Positions 1-12,624 of a stretch of 64,000 bases of DNA are shown piece after piece. The position numbers were made by a program, and so were the translations under genes. The stretch covers positions 1 to 64,000 of the forward strand of contig JAANDG010000614.1 in the NCBI GenBank assembly GCA_036852015.1. The letters run 5' to 3'. The DNA is from Pelodera strongyloides. Lineage: Eukaryota > Nematoda > Chromadorea > Rhabditida > Rhabditidae. Under the pieces are notes generated by a model. That model was not told the origin of the DNA and searched no databases. It worked only from the letters and a program-made list of their open reading frames with translations. The stretch's first letter is position 1; each line of letters starts with the position of its first letter.

Positions 1-903
1 TGCAAACTAAACCCACCACATCAACAATTGGAATGTTGGGTTCAGGTACGGTTGTGTAGATTGAGGGAGGAGTATTGTAAGCGACGTCCATGCATACATC
101 AACTGGATAAGAAGTGGGGATCATTTGAGGCTGAAAAGTAGAATGAGTGTTTAGGGCATCAAACAACCAACTAAACTTGATAAAATTAAAGGACTATTAC
201 AATCCTGACAAACTCGATCACTGAAGACGCTACAAGAAACAAATCGATGTCAGAAGCTGCATTCATATTTCCCTAATTCGTCTCTCATTCTGTAGCCCGT
301 AATGCTAACCTTGTATTGAACGTCAAATTCGCACGGCGGGTAGAAAGGTGGGTGTATGTTAATTTGTTCCTGGTTCCAAACATTTTGAAGGGGTTGACTC
401 GGCCCTACCATGGGCTCAACAAACACAACACTGGCATCCCTGGAAAGTGTTTGGGTAATTACGAGCAGCGTATGCAGTTTTATATATTAAATGAAACCCA
501 CAATTGTTGCAAACATATTTAGGCATATTTTGTAGTAAATTGTGTCCAATGGCTAAGCAAAGAAACTGTGGTTCAGAATATGGGTCGGTTGTTCTGTGTT
601 GAAATTGCAACCAGTTCGCAAACAGGCAAATCCAAAATGTGCATTTCTTATAAACAAACAGCAAGGCAATTTGATGAAACGTACGGTATGAGACGCGACG
701 GACGATTGGTGTTGCGCCAGTATAGGAGGCGCGTACTGGTACTCAAAGGGAGCATTCACTTCAAAATTCATTATGGAATACAGAGCAACAAATTGAGCTC
801 ACCCTGAAATGAGAACATTTAGGTTGACGGTATCAGATAGGCAACAATTTTTTGGAAAAGAAACCTGGACCGATTTAGAACACACACGAAACATGAAATA
901 GTC
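1..903. other. No gene seen
   Basis: The stretch is AT-rich with only short overlapping open frames on both strands. None shows a recognisable motif or a convincing splice-bounded exon. I see no clear repeat before the foldback element that starts at 908. Confidence 0.5.
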
Positions 904-1321
904 TTAAAGGGTCAGGCCCATTTTAAATGACCCCTATTTTTGATGATTCCATTTGCTTCTCCATGTCAAATATAGTAGGATACGATATTTTTCTAATTTT
1001 CAAGTGCAAAATTCAGGCAGTATTCAGCAATTTACCATTGCCAGTCATACCCAACTATTTATCGCAGTTGTCACGCCCCTTCGCGCTAATTGGGGAATAT
1101 GCTCTATTGGGCGTGGCGATTGTGATATTGGCCAATGAGCGCGAATGGGCGTGACAACTGCGATAGATAGTTGGGTATGACTGACCATGGTAAATTGCTG
1201 AATAGTGTGTGAATTTTGGACTTGAAAATTAGAGAAATATTGCATCCAACTATATTTGGTTTGGAGATTCAGATGGAATCATCAAAAATAGGGGTCATTT
1301 GAAATGGGCCTGACCCTTTAA
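904..1321. mobile_element. 410-bp TTAA-flanked foldback MITE
   Basis: The element occupies 908-1317 and is flanked on both sides by TTAA (904-907 and 1318-1321). Its ends are exact inverted copies beginning AGGGTCAGGCCC, and inverted similarity runs most of the way to the centre. For example, ATACCCAACTAT near 1048 mirrors ATAGTTGGGTAT near 1168. TTAA target duplications are the hallmark of piggyBac-type elements, so a non-autonomous piggyBac-like MITE is the best reading. The short open frames inside it are by-products of the palindrome. Confidence 0.85.
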
Positions 1322-4300
1322 GTTTAGTCGTATTTTGAATTGCTACCCATACAAAGGTTCTACAGTATAGCAAAAATTGTGTTGCATTAAACAGTCCTTC
1401 CCCTTTAATTGGGAGTTAGGTCAGCAAACAAACCCTGTTGACGATGCCATTATTGCAGTAACAACTTTTTATATATGCATATTGTGAGAAGAAATAAAGT
1501 AAAGAAATTGCTCATCTCATAGAAGAAAATAGAAAAATGTGAAATTAGTGAAGGGACTATTTCTAAGTGGTCATCCGATCGGACTTCTAATGAGCGTCTC
1601 CCACTTTATTTGGACGTCAGTGGTCGATCCCTATGGATGTTCAAAGCGTTTTTTTCCTTACATTATCCAACCCTACTCAGAGACTGCAGCACTCGAGGTC
1701 TCGCAGACCAATAGAAGTCGTGTCAACCTGCCTGGCCTCTACATTCAATTAGTTAAGGAAGAGGGGCACAAAGTTATAATTTGTAAAGTCAAAACGAAAG
1801 TAATTTCGCGCAGGATGCAAGCAAGCATCATACGACAGATGCAAACTGTGATAATCATTCAACATTTCCCGCGTTGGCTAAAATCGATGACCGCACTATG
1901 TGCACGTGACAACGCGACACCATGATATTCTCTATTTCATTGGTATTGGAAAAGCTTTATCGCCAAATTTTTCCGCGTCTGTGACTTGCCGCCGAACGGT
2001 TTACGGTTCTCCATTGGATCGGGTCATAAAAAATCTGATGGCTGACTCGGTGCAAAGGTCACGTTTTGTGTGTAGTTCAAAGAGATCAAGAGAAGTGCAT
2101 TTGCAATATAGAACTTACCCACACTGCGGGATGATTAATGAATCGCTATTCTCCAACAAATCCAAATGCCCTATTACCTTATTATCTCCATACAAACTAC
2201 AAAAACGAATTGAACACTAGAACAAAGGGCGAAGGCTGAACCGAGAATTCCACAAACCGCAGCCTAGCTAAATGGGAAATAGCGTGACAGGGTTGGAGGT
2301 GCAGAGATTGTTGTGAAAGGCAGAGGATGATAAAAGGGCCCTGTATCTTCTAGCGTCTCCAGCCCTGCTACGCTATTTCCCTACTTACCACGGCTGCGGT
2401 ACTCCAATTGTTTTATAGATTCGAGGTAGTTTAGCTTTTTGAGCAAGCTCTCCTACTTCGGGGAGCAAAGGAAATTTACTGCAATTTTCGCATTTTGACC
2501 GTCATAGTTCATACTTATCAATATAAATTATAAAACAGGTGCAATTTGAGGTGAACCTATCCCTTTAATAGGGCATCAAGAAATGTTCGGAAAGATTCAT
2601 TTGTCAATAGAACTTCTCTTATGATTGAACAAAATGCCACGAATTTCTTGTGATTTACTTCGAATTTGCTTGTTGCGACTTATTTTACTACTACTTTATA
2701 ATGTTTTATTCATTATGTGTATTTTATAACACAAGTTACATTGCTTTCATTGATCGTCTTTGTGCGTAATTAATTATAACACTGATAATCATACCTGAGC
2801 TTGCAAGAAACAGCTTCAGCTACAATACTAGTCGGTAACATTGTAGAATACTACCCGAGTGTACTACTCTACTCAAATCGGGAATAGACTACCCCTCAAG
2901 AAAGGGGCAGTATTGTTTTGAAAAAAAAAATCTGCACAAATGCTGCCCTAAAAACGTAAAAACCGTAACCCCGTGAAGAATCCTACATCAGATCACATGC
3001 TAGTCATGTAAAATAGATGGGGGTAGTCATGTAAAATAGGTGGGGGCAATATGTATCCAAAACAGGGTATTATTGTTCTACAATTCTACGCTAGGCGTAC
3101 ATGCGCACTTTAACCGTGCAACTTAGTTAGGAGTTTTTTCAAACACCAGCAATCATCAAGAACTCGACTGTATGCTCAACATTTTCGGTTCCATTATGGA
3201 CAACATACGATGGATCGAATTCTTTTAGTCAAACGAAAAGAGCAACACGTAACTGAAGTGGTGCATGTGTGGAGGTGCGCAGGGAGAACCACTGGATACT
3301 AATGTGGCATCATCACCATACATATACCTAAGAAGGGGTTTTAGATATTCCATGTGAAAACTTCCACTATTTAAGTAAGTAGCTGGCCACTACGTGACCT
3401 ACTGTCGAAATTCGGAGGAACAAGAACAGCGCAGAGCTTTGGTCACGGATATCTGTAGACAAAACCCGTGTAAAGTTGCAGACTGGACAGATAAACACAA
3501 GTAAAACTACAATGATGGAACGAATCTAACCACTGCTTTCTTAGATATCTGTATCAAGACCTAAGAAAAGCAAGCGGTTCAGATCATGTCACGAAAAAAT
3601 AAAAATTAAGTGCAACTTACCGTGACCCTACTTGGGGGTTCGAGCGGCAGTGTTCTTTTGAATATTTCTTTGTTCTGCGACTTGGCAGCAATAGCGATTC
3701 GTCTCACAGAGTCTTTTTCACTGGTACGCTAGCTGTGTGGTGGGATCATCTGAGAGAGAGGGATAGAGGGCTGTTGTGTCCGGTTCCTTAGCAAGGAAAC
3801 TGCCAGCGAGGACAGATAAATCGGACAAGCTGAAACCAGCGAAACAGGCCAAAACAGCACGGCGAGAGATGGATGAGGTTTGTGGTATATGCTGTTGATC
3901 TTGCTGTTCGGGAAGTAATACTAGTTGAGGATCAAAAGGTGTCCTTGTGGGGGTATTGGGGGAGACGTTGTATAGTCAGTCGGTTGTGATAGGGGGTGGT
4001 GTCTGTTCTGTCCACGTCTTGTGACCGAGGGACAGAGAGGGTTAAATGAAGTGAAGGCTCAATATGAGGAATACATATATCAGCAAGGCCAGTGTACGTA
4101 GGGTACGTCAGAACTGATAAGCACTTAATTAAAGAACGCAAGCTTAAATTCTATTCGAGATTTAAAGATTTGTACCCAACGTTGCTCTCTCCCTCTCACG
4201 CACATATATACGCACTATCTCTAGCGTATGTACATAGTTTGTAGTGTTGATTCTAGTACACAACCTAGATTTTACGAATATCAGCACGCATAGCACACAC

Positions 4301-4445
4301 ACAGGCAGACGTATGGGACAGACAATAAAATTCGAATTGAAGCAAGCAATTTTTTGAGATGACCAAGCACAGCTAACCGAACAGTAGACACGAAAAGAAA
4401 AAAGTTTTTGTTTCACTTCGTCAGACTCCAGAACTGCAAGTTTAC
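1322..4445. other. Gene-poor stretch with two open frames of unknown status
   Basis: Two overlapping plus-strand frames run at 1539-1925 (128 codons) and 1900-2220 (106 codons). They are long for AT-rich DNA but carry no motif I recognise and no signal peptide or membrane segment. They could be chance, a decayed gene or transposon residue. A small foldback lies at 2255-2402. From 2403 to 4445 I see only short frames and A/T-rich sequence. Confidence 0.35.
2255..2402. repeat. Short imperfect inverted repeat (foldback)
   Basis: The left arm at 2256-2298 contains GGGAAATAGCGTGACAGGG. It is matched in reverse complement by the right arm at 2357-2401, which reads GGGAAATAGCGTAGCAGGG on the other strand. 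The outer parts (ACCGCAGCC) also match. The loop is about 58 bases. It is probably a small MITE or a relic of one. No clear target duplication is visible. Confidence 0.6.
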
Positions 4446-4715
4446 TACAGTGCGCGTCATAAGTATCCGGGCACCCCCAAATCTAGTACTAAAAAGCACT
4501 TTTTGGGAAAATCAACCATCCTACCAAATCGGGGATGGCCAAAAACCTAGTGACAAAAAAATTCAGCAAAAAATCAGAAGTTTCAGGCAAATTAGGGACA
4601 ATTAGGGTACGAAGGGTTTTTGGCGATGCTTGATTTAGTGGTTGCATTAGATTTCCTCCAAACCTAGTAGAAACACGATTTTTTGGGTGCCCGTATACAT
4701 ATGCGCTGCACTGTA
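4446..4715. mobile_element. Tc1/mariner-like MITE, 266 bp
   Basis: The element at 4448-4713 is flanked by TA on each side (4446-4447 and 4714-4715). Its termini begin CAGTGC and share about 30 bases in inverted orientation, ending in CGGGCACCC on the left and GGGTGCCCG on the right. CAGTG-type ends and a TA target duplication are typical of the Tc1/mariner superfamily. The interior is too short for a transposase and has none, so the element is non-autonomous. Small open frames on both strands here are not genes. Confidence 0.8.
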
Positions 4716-7700
4716 TGTTCCGAATTGAACACATGATAAGATAACAAGATAATGACAAACGATGATATTGCGTTTACTAGGCCGTCAGGGGCGCAATAAA
4801 TATTTCTTCATTGGAAAGTAGACGATAGGTACCGCAAACAAAACAGACTATCTTGTCGGAGCTAGCGAGCTAGCTCTTCTTTGTTGGCTGGTTATACACA
4901 AAGAAAAGAACGGAAAAACTGCTTGCTACACGGTTGGACCATGTGAGAACAATACTGAACAGACGTATTGTTTTCTTGGACAGGACAGCAAATATCCCCA
5001 TAATTTCTAGTTAAAGTCAACACACAACAAGCACTAGCAGTACTACATAAATCACAACAGTTGATCTGCCTTGCTCGTGGGGGCAATTTAATCCAATGTG
5101 AAAAAAACGAGCACGTCAGTACCCTCTGTCTGTTCAACAGTGGTTTCCCCGATGGAGCTGTGGCAGTTTACTATGCACCCAATTCTGATTATTATATGGG
5201 TGCACTGTCTACCACTTCCGGAAACTCATAGAACCGCTCGGCCTACAGTTAACCATTCCAGTTCATAAAGAGTTGTGAAAAAATATCTTCACTCGTTAGT
5301 TGACTACCCGACAAGCATTCTTCCGGTTGAGATTAGCGCCATTTTTCAACAAATTCTAATCTTATTACTTCCTACCATTAGCACAACGGCATGCGGACAG
5401 GTAGGTTGCTTCTTTCGGCACATATATTCAAACTGCCCATCGATAGTGGATTTAATCCTCGTTGTAATGTGCAAAGCTCACAAAATAAACTGATTTTATG
5501 CCCTAAATTTAATCAGAAAAGCGCTTAATATTGAAGAGTCTCATCTGGAAAAACAATAAAAAATCAACAAATGAAATAGTCAATCAATAAACTGTGATCA
5601 TAAAACGACTGGAACAACAGGGTTGGCAGTTCACGTGCAGTCCACATGCAGAAGAAGCAAACTGCTGCCTGCGATAAGGCTGGACAAAATGAGAACCACC
5701 AGTGTGTTTACGATGCCTTCGAACAGTAGGCGAACTGTTCGAAAAGGGACTGTAGTACAGTGGCACGTTTGCAGATAGAGGGAATGTGAGTGTCTTCTAT
5801 GGCCGTTGTTCGAAAGCAGAAACTAATAGAAAATATAAAGTTAGCCTTTTTTCTTTTGAGTTTCCTTTGCTGAAAAATTCCCATAGTAAAATAGAAGCTT
5901 GAATACAATTCACGAGCTTATTTTCTGTGTTTCACAATAAAAAAAAATCCATGTGCATCCTGCATGGAAGCAGAAACAAGTGAAGATAGTTCTCTGATTG
6001 TGAGAAATGCACCCAGTCTTGGTGGTATACTTTTATCGGTATATTTTTGTGTATATCTAGGATATCACAACTATATTTTTTATTTTTGCTTATTAATATT
6101 AAGAATGTGAAAAACAGTTGATAGCAGTTGATAATGGGGCATTGATAATAGGATATCTATGTTCGCGGACCTCACAATCAAAATGACTAATCGATGTCCA
6201 CGTTCGTGTCATATCACATGCATTTAAATTGCCTATCATAGTCCGAGTAAATAACTATGTCCCGCATCGAACTTGGTAAAGGTGTATAAAATATCGATTC
6301 AGCATCCATACGAAATGAACAATCTTTTCTCAGATTCAAAATTTTCAAAGCAGATTCACTTATTATGGATACGAAATCGATTCAGAATTGATCAGATACA
6401 CAATATTTCATCCTTTGACACGAACAAGGGCAGCGATTTTGTCATTTTAACTTGTAGTGTCAAAAAACATAGTGTCAACAAATTTATTTCATGATGCAAG
6501 CTGCTCGCTCTGCATTTCGACAGCGGAGTGTTATTTAGAAAACACGCGAGCTGCACTTTCATACGGTAGTTAATTATTTGTCACCGAAGCGATGCGTTTC
6601 AATTCCAATATCAACCGTGTTCAGGGCGAAAGACATCTCCATATGCCAGGGAACTACATACAAAAATTAGCATATGATGGTATTAGTTCTATACCGAGAA
6701 TGCGAATGAAATAAAATCTATGTAAATCGACACACCTAGCTCAAATTTCGTCAATTATATATGAACACATCGATTTAAGACTTTTGGTTGAAATTTCAAT
6801 TTAGCAGAAATTTTCTACAATGGGTGCTGCAAATAATCTTTATAATAAATAATAAATGTAGCGCTGACACCCACCTCGGTGTTGAGCACAGCGCAAAAAA
6901 ATGACACAGATAATCTCGGAAGTAACATCATACACAACCGTCACCTACCTACACGCTCATTGTGTACTTTGCAAATCATCTTTTTATCTGCCAATGCGCT
7001 AACAAAGAGTCTGACTAACTACAATAGGCCGGAACTTACCATCGGTCCACATGACACCTGCTCGAGAATGGTTGTGCATATGGCTTAAAACTGACCAGAA
7101 AATAATCCTTGTGCTGATCAAACGAAGAAACGAGTCTTTTTTTCTGAGAAGGCGACTTTGTTCTCCTGAATGATCCTATATGTTGTTTCCATTGTTCAAT
7201 AATCGGACCGGGATTAAGTGGATTGCACTCGTTTTATTCGATCATGTCGTTTTTGGATTGAAGGACTTGTTGCCTACCAGCGATTATGGTTTCGTGTAAA
7301 CTGCAAGATGTTTGTTGCATGATTGTTTTAGTCATATGTAAAGGCTGAGAAGAATAGTCTTGAATTTTGTAGTTGCGGCAAAGAAGGCAGCACTGTTTAA
7401 GGACTCGACGAGAACACAAATTGCACGAACTGTCGACGTCGAGCGTGCTTTATTCTACTACGAGAGTATTTTGCAGAAAAGATAGTGTAAAATCCCATGA
7501 TGCATGTTTGAATAGCTGTATAATCCCGGATTTTTCATCAAGAGCCTCGAGGGTCGAAACGGTGGACCGTTGAAAGCCTTTCTAAACTATGGACGAAACA
7601 ATTCAGTTCAGAGTTTTGGGGAATAAACTAACGGACATGACACCCAACACGATTGCTCCGCTAATTGTGGATTGGCATTTATGCAGTAAGGATTTTCAGA

Positions 7701-8338
7701 ATTTTCAGCAGCAAAAATCTTAAAGAACAATCATTCCGATTAGGTGGAGGAACCTGGCAAATACCGATGTTGAGTGAACGAACATTTCCGGAGAGTGGGA
7801 GCCACATAATTTCGTTGAAAATCCAGGTCTCTTTATCCAAAACTTTTAAGCCTCATTTTTGTAATCGTCAACAGTCAATTGTTTCGGCTCGAAGTATTCA
7901 TTTATTGATTCATTAAATATTTGAAACACAGCGTGTAATCAATTATGCATGCATATCACAGACAGACAGAAAAGAACAACCATAGACACCAGAAATATAT
8001 AGGGGCCAATGACATACGATAGACTATTTTCGACATCCAAGAACTTATTAACAACAGTTTTAGAGTTGTTCGTTTAAAGTAAACTCTACCACGTATTTGG
8101 TAAGCAACAGTACACAGAATCAGAAAATAATAAGTAATAAATCATGCCAGATGAAAGAAAGGATCCCCGTTCCCAAACAAATGAAGCGAAACAATATCGT
8201 TTGACTGTGGTGTGCTTTTAATATTTAAATACACATCTAAAATGAAACATAATATTGCACCCATGCGAAGTTAATAAGTTAAAATTTATAAACAATTAAA
8301 TCTATATATAACAAATGTTCTATGGAATATGCCTATCC
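4716..8338. other. Gene-poor stretch
   Basis: Only short unsupported frames occur on either strand. I found no recognisable exon, RNA gene or structured repeat. Part of the lower-coordinate flank of BET1 (its 3' UTR) must lie just below 8339. Confidence 0.5.
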
Positions 8339-10240
8339 CTATGCTCGTTTTGCCAAAATATATATTACGAAAAATACGAAAAGCGCAAAGAAGAGTAGGT
8401 AAATGGGCAGATTTTTCCCTCCTGATTTTGATATAAAGCCTAATCGTCGCATAGTCGATTGAAGTAGCCCCTGAAAAAGCACACTGTTATTAATATTCTG
8501 TCAAAATAAAAACTAATTTAAAAGATAACACAAATACCAATCATAATTTACTATACGTAATTCGGCTACAGAAAGTGCAGATTAGCGGTCTATATGATCT
8601 AGTCCTAGGACGAGACTCACAAGTAGATGTTTTGCACTACATATTATCAGTGATTCCCTAGATAATCACTTTAATAGTTATAAGCAGATCACTTTACTAG
8701 CTATAAGTCAGTGGATTTGCATTTTCAAACACTGCAATTATTGCAGAATTTTGCTGCTCAGTGAAGGAAAAAATTCCATGATTTTTAATTCTCTTTTTTT
8801 ATACCATAATCGAAAACCGTCGGCCGCAATACAAAACCGGTGGACCGCTTAATTAACTAAACTGTTTTTAGCTGCAATAGATTTTCCGTAGTGCAATATT
8901 ATAAATATACATGTTTCGTACTGGTGAAGTTAAAAAAGGCGCCTGCGTCGCATATATTATACAGTTTTTTAAAAATCGTAAAACACGGCGCGGATGCGAG
9001 AAGTGGATTACAAAATTATGTCACCCTGCGATCGTCTCAATGGAGGAGGGTTTTATCACTACAGGCAAGTCACCATTCCCTAACAATGCTGCTGCATTGT
9101 AAATAATTTACAGGGGTCGAATCTGTTTCACCTATATGTTAACCACCAATCAATAAAGAAACAAACTTTTCCGGAATCAAATTCGTTATCCATCTCTCCA
9201 AGTAATCTGTTTTGGGTCCGTACTTCTTCTCCAATGTCCAATGTAACCTGAAAAACAAAAGCTCTCCTCACAATTTACAATACGTATGGTAGCCCTTATA
9301 GTATTTAGTGCAAAACATCTACTTGCGATGACTAGGACAAGGCACCCGATGCCGGATCCACCAACGAAATAGTTTTTGGGTAACAGTTTAACCCTCACCA
9401 AGGGTGAGAGTTAGAGCTAAGTTTGGGTGAGAGTTAGAGCTATTTGGTGAGAGTTAGAGCTAAGTTTGGGTGAGAGTTAGAGCTATTCCGGGTGAGAGCA
9501 CAATCAATCCACCAACATTTTGGGTGAGGGCGACACTTTCACCCGAGATATTTTTTCGTACAAAAAAATCGTGCAAAAAAAGTGCAAAAAATATTTATTT
9601 AAATTTTCCGACGTTTTCTTATCCTTTCTTTGTTAATTTTTTGTACATTTTTTTAATGACAGATTTATTTTTCCAATCGCTTACTGAAATCTTTGTTATA
9701 CTTGAGCCACATTATCAGTATAAACTGCTCACATTCATAACAGGGGTTGCTCAAACTGATACTGTGGAAAGGCAAAAAATATGCGGCAATTTTGCTATTT
9801 AGTGATTATAAATATGTTTGCCATCGTTTCCTGACACCTAATAATGCTTAAATGCGGAAATAAACCCAAATAAATGGCGTAATTTGCTAGGATGAGAGCT
9901 AATTTTTAATCTACCCCGCCTACTTCCAGCGGACGGCACTAACTCTCATCCTGCAAATAAGTCCCCCGGGTGAGAGTTTTAGCTATCAATAAGGCAAAAA
10001 ATGTGTTGGTGGATCCGGCCTAAGAAGACATTGTCATTGAGGAAGTGCACGATTATCCTCACTCCATAACGACGTTGTATTTCTACCAAGAATCTAGTGG
10101 ATTAAAGGAAAAGATAAACAGAAACCCACCCTCTTCAGTGCCGCCACTTTCCCCTTGAGCTCATCGACCATGTTGTCATTGTGCGCCTCGATGTATCCAT
10201 TATCTCCTTCCTGCCTCCTTGTGGGGCCTCGGTACGCCAT
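8339..10240 (-). CDS. BET1: BET1-type ER-Golgi SNARE
   Basis: Three exons on the minus strand, 10130-10240, 9167-9247 and 8339-8470, join in phase 0 to a 107-residue protein (human BET1 is 118). The N-terminus MAYRGPTRRQEGDNGYIEAH leads into a SNARE motif of heptads across residues 20-80. This contains VTLDIGEEVRTQNRLLGEMD with the zero-layer glutamine in RTQN. A C-terminal tail anchor, LPIYLLFFALFVFFVIYILA, follows and the protein ends KRA. BET1 is a Qc-SNARE that helps fuse ER-derived vesicles with the cis-Golgi. The alternative would be the paralogue GS15 (BET1L), but the early start and the GLLQSTMRRLG segment fit BET1 at least as well. Exon borders are canonical. The start is the first in-frame ATG of exon 1. 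Intron 1 hosts a transposon relic at 9351-10019. Confidence 0.93.
9351..10019. mobile_element. Non-autonomous DNA element in BET1 intron 1
   Basis: The sequence GCCGGATCCACCAAC at 9351-9365 recurs as its exact inverse at 10005-10019, bounding 669 bases inside BET1 intron 1. The interior holds several direct copies of a GGTGAGAGTTAGAGCTA unit near the left end (about 9400-9487). A related GGTGAGAGTTTTAGCTA copy lies near the right end. An internal inverted pair built on GGATGAGAGCTA sits near 9890-9955. A target duplication is not obvious, so the superfamily is undetermined. The 110-codon open frame at 9470-9802 lies wholly in this element and looks like chance. Confidence 0.7.
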
Positions 10241-10591
10241 TTCCTATAAAATTTATTTATCAGAATAAAACTCTCTGGAAAATATACGCGAATACGCCGA
10301 GCGTCAAAAGCCGCAAATGCTACACCGAACGATCAAGATTCAAAACTATCATATGGGCAATGGTGGCAATAAATGGTTAACGAAAATATCACTGACACTC
10401 GTATTGATCAATATATGTAGGTATCCATAATACACAACGCGTTTATCACAAGTTAACAAAATAAGTCATCTTCTAGAAACATTACAGTAGCCTAAAGAAT
10501 GGAACTAAATAAAAGAAGAGCGGAGGTTAATTATTAATTGTCTCCTATAACAAACTGGATTGATGTCTCAAAGAGCATGAAATGGATGCAT

Positions 10592-10984
10592 TTAAGCGAT
10601 GAAGAGATAGTAGATAAGGGCGACGATGATTGCGATCAGAGCTGGCATGATAAGGGGTTCGAACGCACTTCCGGTCGTTCCACGCTGTCGATTGTTGCCA
10701 TCATCAGTATAAGTCCTCTTATCGTACGAGTAGTCCTGCTTCTCCTCCTCGACGATCTCTCCCACAAGGTACTCATCCTTCATCTTCCTGGCATCAGTCG
10801 AATGGCCGACGTCTTCAAAGGCCTCGGTGGCATCCTTTCCGGACTGTTCGAGAAGAACTTCACAGCCTCCGGGGTGCTCGTCAAGGAAAGGGGTCACGTC
10901 ATATACCTTGTTACCGATCACAAACCAGCATGATTTGTTGGAGTTATGCTGGGAAACTTCGTTCCGGGTCAGTTGACGGACCAT
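10592..10984 (-). CDS. Cytochrome b5, microsomal tail-anchored type
   Basis: A single uninterrupted 130-residue frame. Residues 1-80 are the heme-binding domain: MVRQLTRNEV, then CWFVIGNKVYDVTPFLDEHP with the HPGG motif (axial histidine near residue 37), and the second axial histidine in EDVGHSTDARKM. A linker rich in charged residues leads to a hydrophobic tail, PLIMPALIAIIVALIYYLFI, typical of the ER-anchored form. The protein carries electrons to desaturases, P450s and other ER oxidoreductases. No intron interrupts the coding part, unlike most neighbours. The ATG begins the canonical N-terminus. It lies about 350 bases from the BET1 start and on the same strand, so it is downstream of epsin and upstream of BET1. 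The plus-strand frame over it is an antisense shadow. Confidence 0.96.
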   Translation of the reverse strand: MVRQLTRNEVSQHNSNKSCWFVIGNKVYDVTPFLDEHPGGCEVLLEQSGKDATEAFEDVGHSTDARKMKDEYLVGEIVEEEKQDYSYDKRTYTDDGNNRQRGTTGSAFEPLIMPALIAIIVALIYYLFIA

Positions 10985-12624
10985 TTTAGAAAACAGAACT
11001 GAAAGGATATGAATGTTTTAGTTAAACTCTAACTTGACTACACCTAGGTGAAAACCAACGCAAAGACTGACTCAGAAACGCGCAACTAATTTTCAGATCA
11101 TTTCGAACAGTCGCAAACTAGGCTACACGCGATAATGGGCCCCAAATACAAAGAACAAACAGTCAGGAAAAAAAATGTAGAAAATCTTCCAGAGATTGTA
11201 AAAAGGAAGTATATAGCAATTATTTGAAGGAACGAACCTCAAACAAACATGATCGTGAAACATGAAAAAAAACACAAACATTTATTTGGGTAAGAACAGA
11301 CGCATATCACAAAGATGTTGAGGATTTACAGTTGATCTAATTGTTTGTTGTTTAATATGTAATGGGCCTGATTACCAGTTTTCTGAGACAAATTACATAC
11401 CATAGATTAGATAGAAGACGATTGGAAACCCCTATAGCCATGAAAATAAATAACTCCGCATTGCATTGCTCAAATTACGTATTACTCCGAACATAAATGT
11501 CTAACACATGAAACGAACGGAGCAAGATTAATTCTTGATACTAAAATTGTGAGTGAGGGAAAGAGATTCAGCTAGTTGAGGGATTGTGCCTCGAAGAACA
11601 ATTAGTGATAAGAATCTGAAAGGAAGGAATAGGTCAGGCCATACAGAACCGAGACAGACAGTTCAGTGTGCAAAGATGGATTTGGAGGAAAATGAATATC
11701 AGAAAGGAGACGGGAGGATACTTTCTGATATATCCCGCGGAGTTGGAGAGAATGTGTGAATTTCGATAGCAACCGCCGTCTGCACATTTGATAAACTCAA
11801 CTGATAAAGACGACTGTAACGGACCTCTGACCATACGGCCGATCAATAGGAGACAGCCTGTAGCAGACAACTACATAAGTCTGTAGTAAAATTGCTGATT
11901 AACTACAATTGTTTGACAACGAATAAAACAACACACAATTATGAGAGAGGCTAGAGAGCCCGGCAGGCAACAAAAACGGACTGCCCATTGTTTTGCAGTA
12001 AGAGTGCGAGTGGTCTCATAAATATATCGAAAATTATTTGACGGCAGATGTGATTCACATAGCCGATAGTCACAAATCCTCGTCCATAGAAAGCTCATCC
12101 TATGACCTAACAATACGCGTCATTGAAGGGAAATTTCGAGCGACAATCACAAAATCTTACGCCTTATGTGCACATATAATGAATACAAAACGACGAAAAT
12201 CCATAGTGATGATAATGTAAAACAAACACCAGTCCGAAGGAACAAAAGGCCAAAAACATACAACAGATAAAGAAACAGGCTCGCTGAAATAATGAGTAGC
12301 TACCAGAAAAGGTAACCAGTAAACAAAATATAATAAAATGTTAAATGTAAGGAAAAATACCAATTGTAAACAGAATTACTGAAGGTTACTAGAAAGGTAC
12401 ATGACAACTGACAATAAGATACAATATCACAATGTAGATTGTTATATGAGAGTGACTATGATAATCGAACAAGACAAAAAATATATGAATAGCTAGAGCA
12501 AGCAAAGGGTTCAAGGTGTGCGCGAAATATACGACAGTTAGTAAAAATCACGGACGAATAATCAGCACGATATGGTTTCCGTAGATGTACGTCAGTTGGA
12601 CACCCTAGCTCAGCTGGGGACATT
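10985..12624. other. Epsin 3' flank and spacer
   Basis: The stretch lies between the cytochrome b5 start and the last epsin codon. It should hold the epsin 3' UTR and the cytochrome b5 promoter and 5' UTR. I see no further exon-like sequence, only short frames with no family resemblance. Confidence 0.5.

Noticed and set aside
9470..9802. 110-codon plus-strand open frame
   Set aside because: It lies inside the transposon relic in BET1 intron 1 and has no motif.
10538..10933. 131-codon plus-strand open frame
   Set aside because: It is the antisense of the cytochrome b5 coding sequence, which explains its length.
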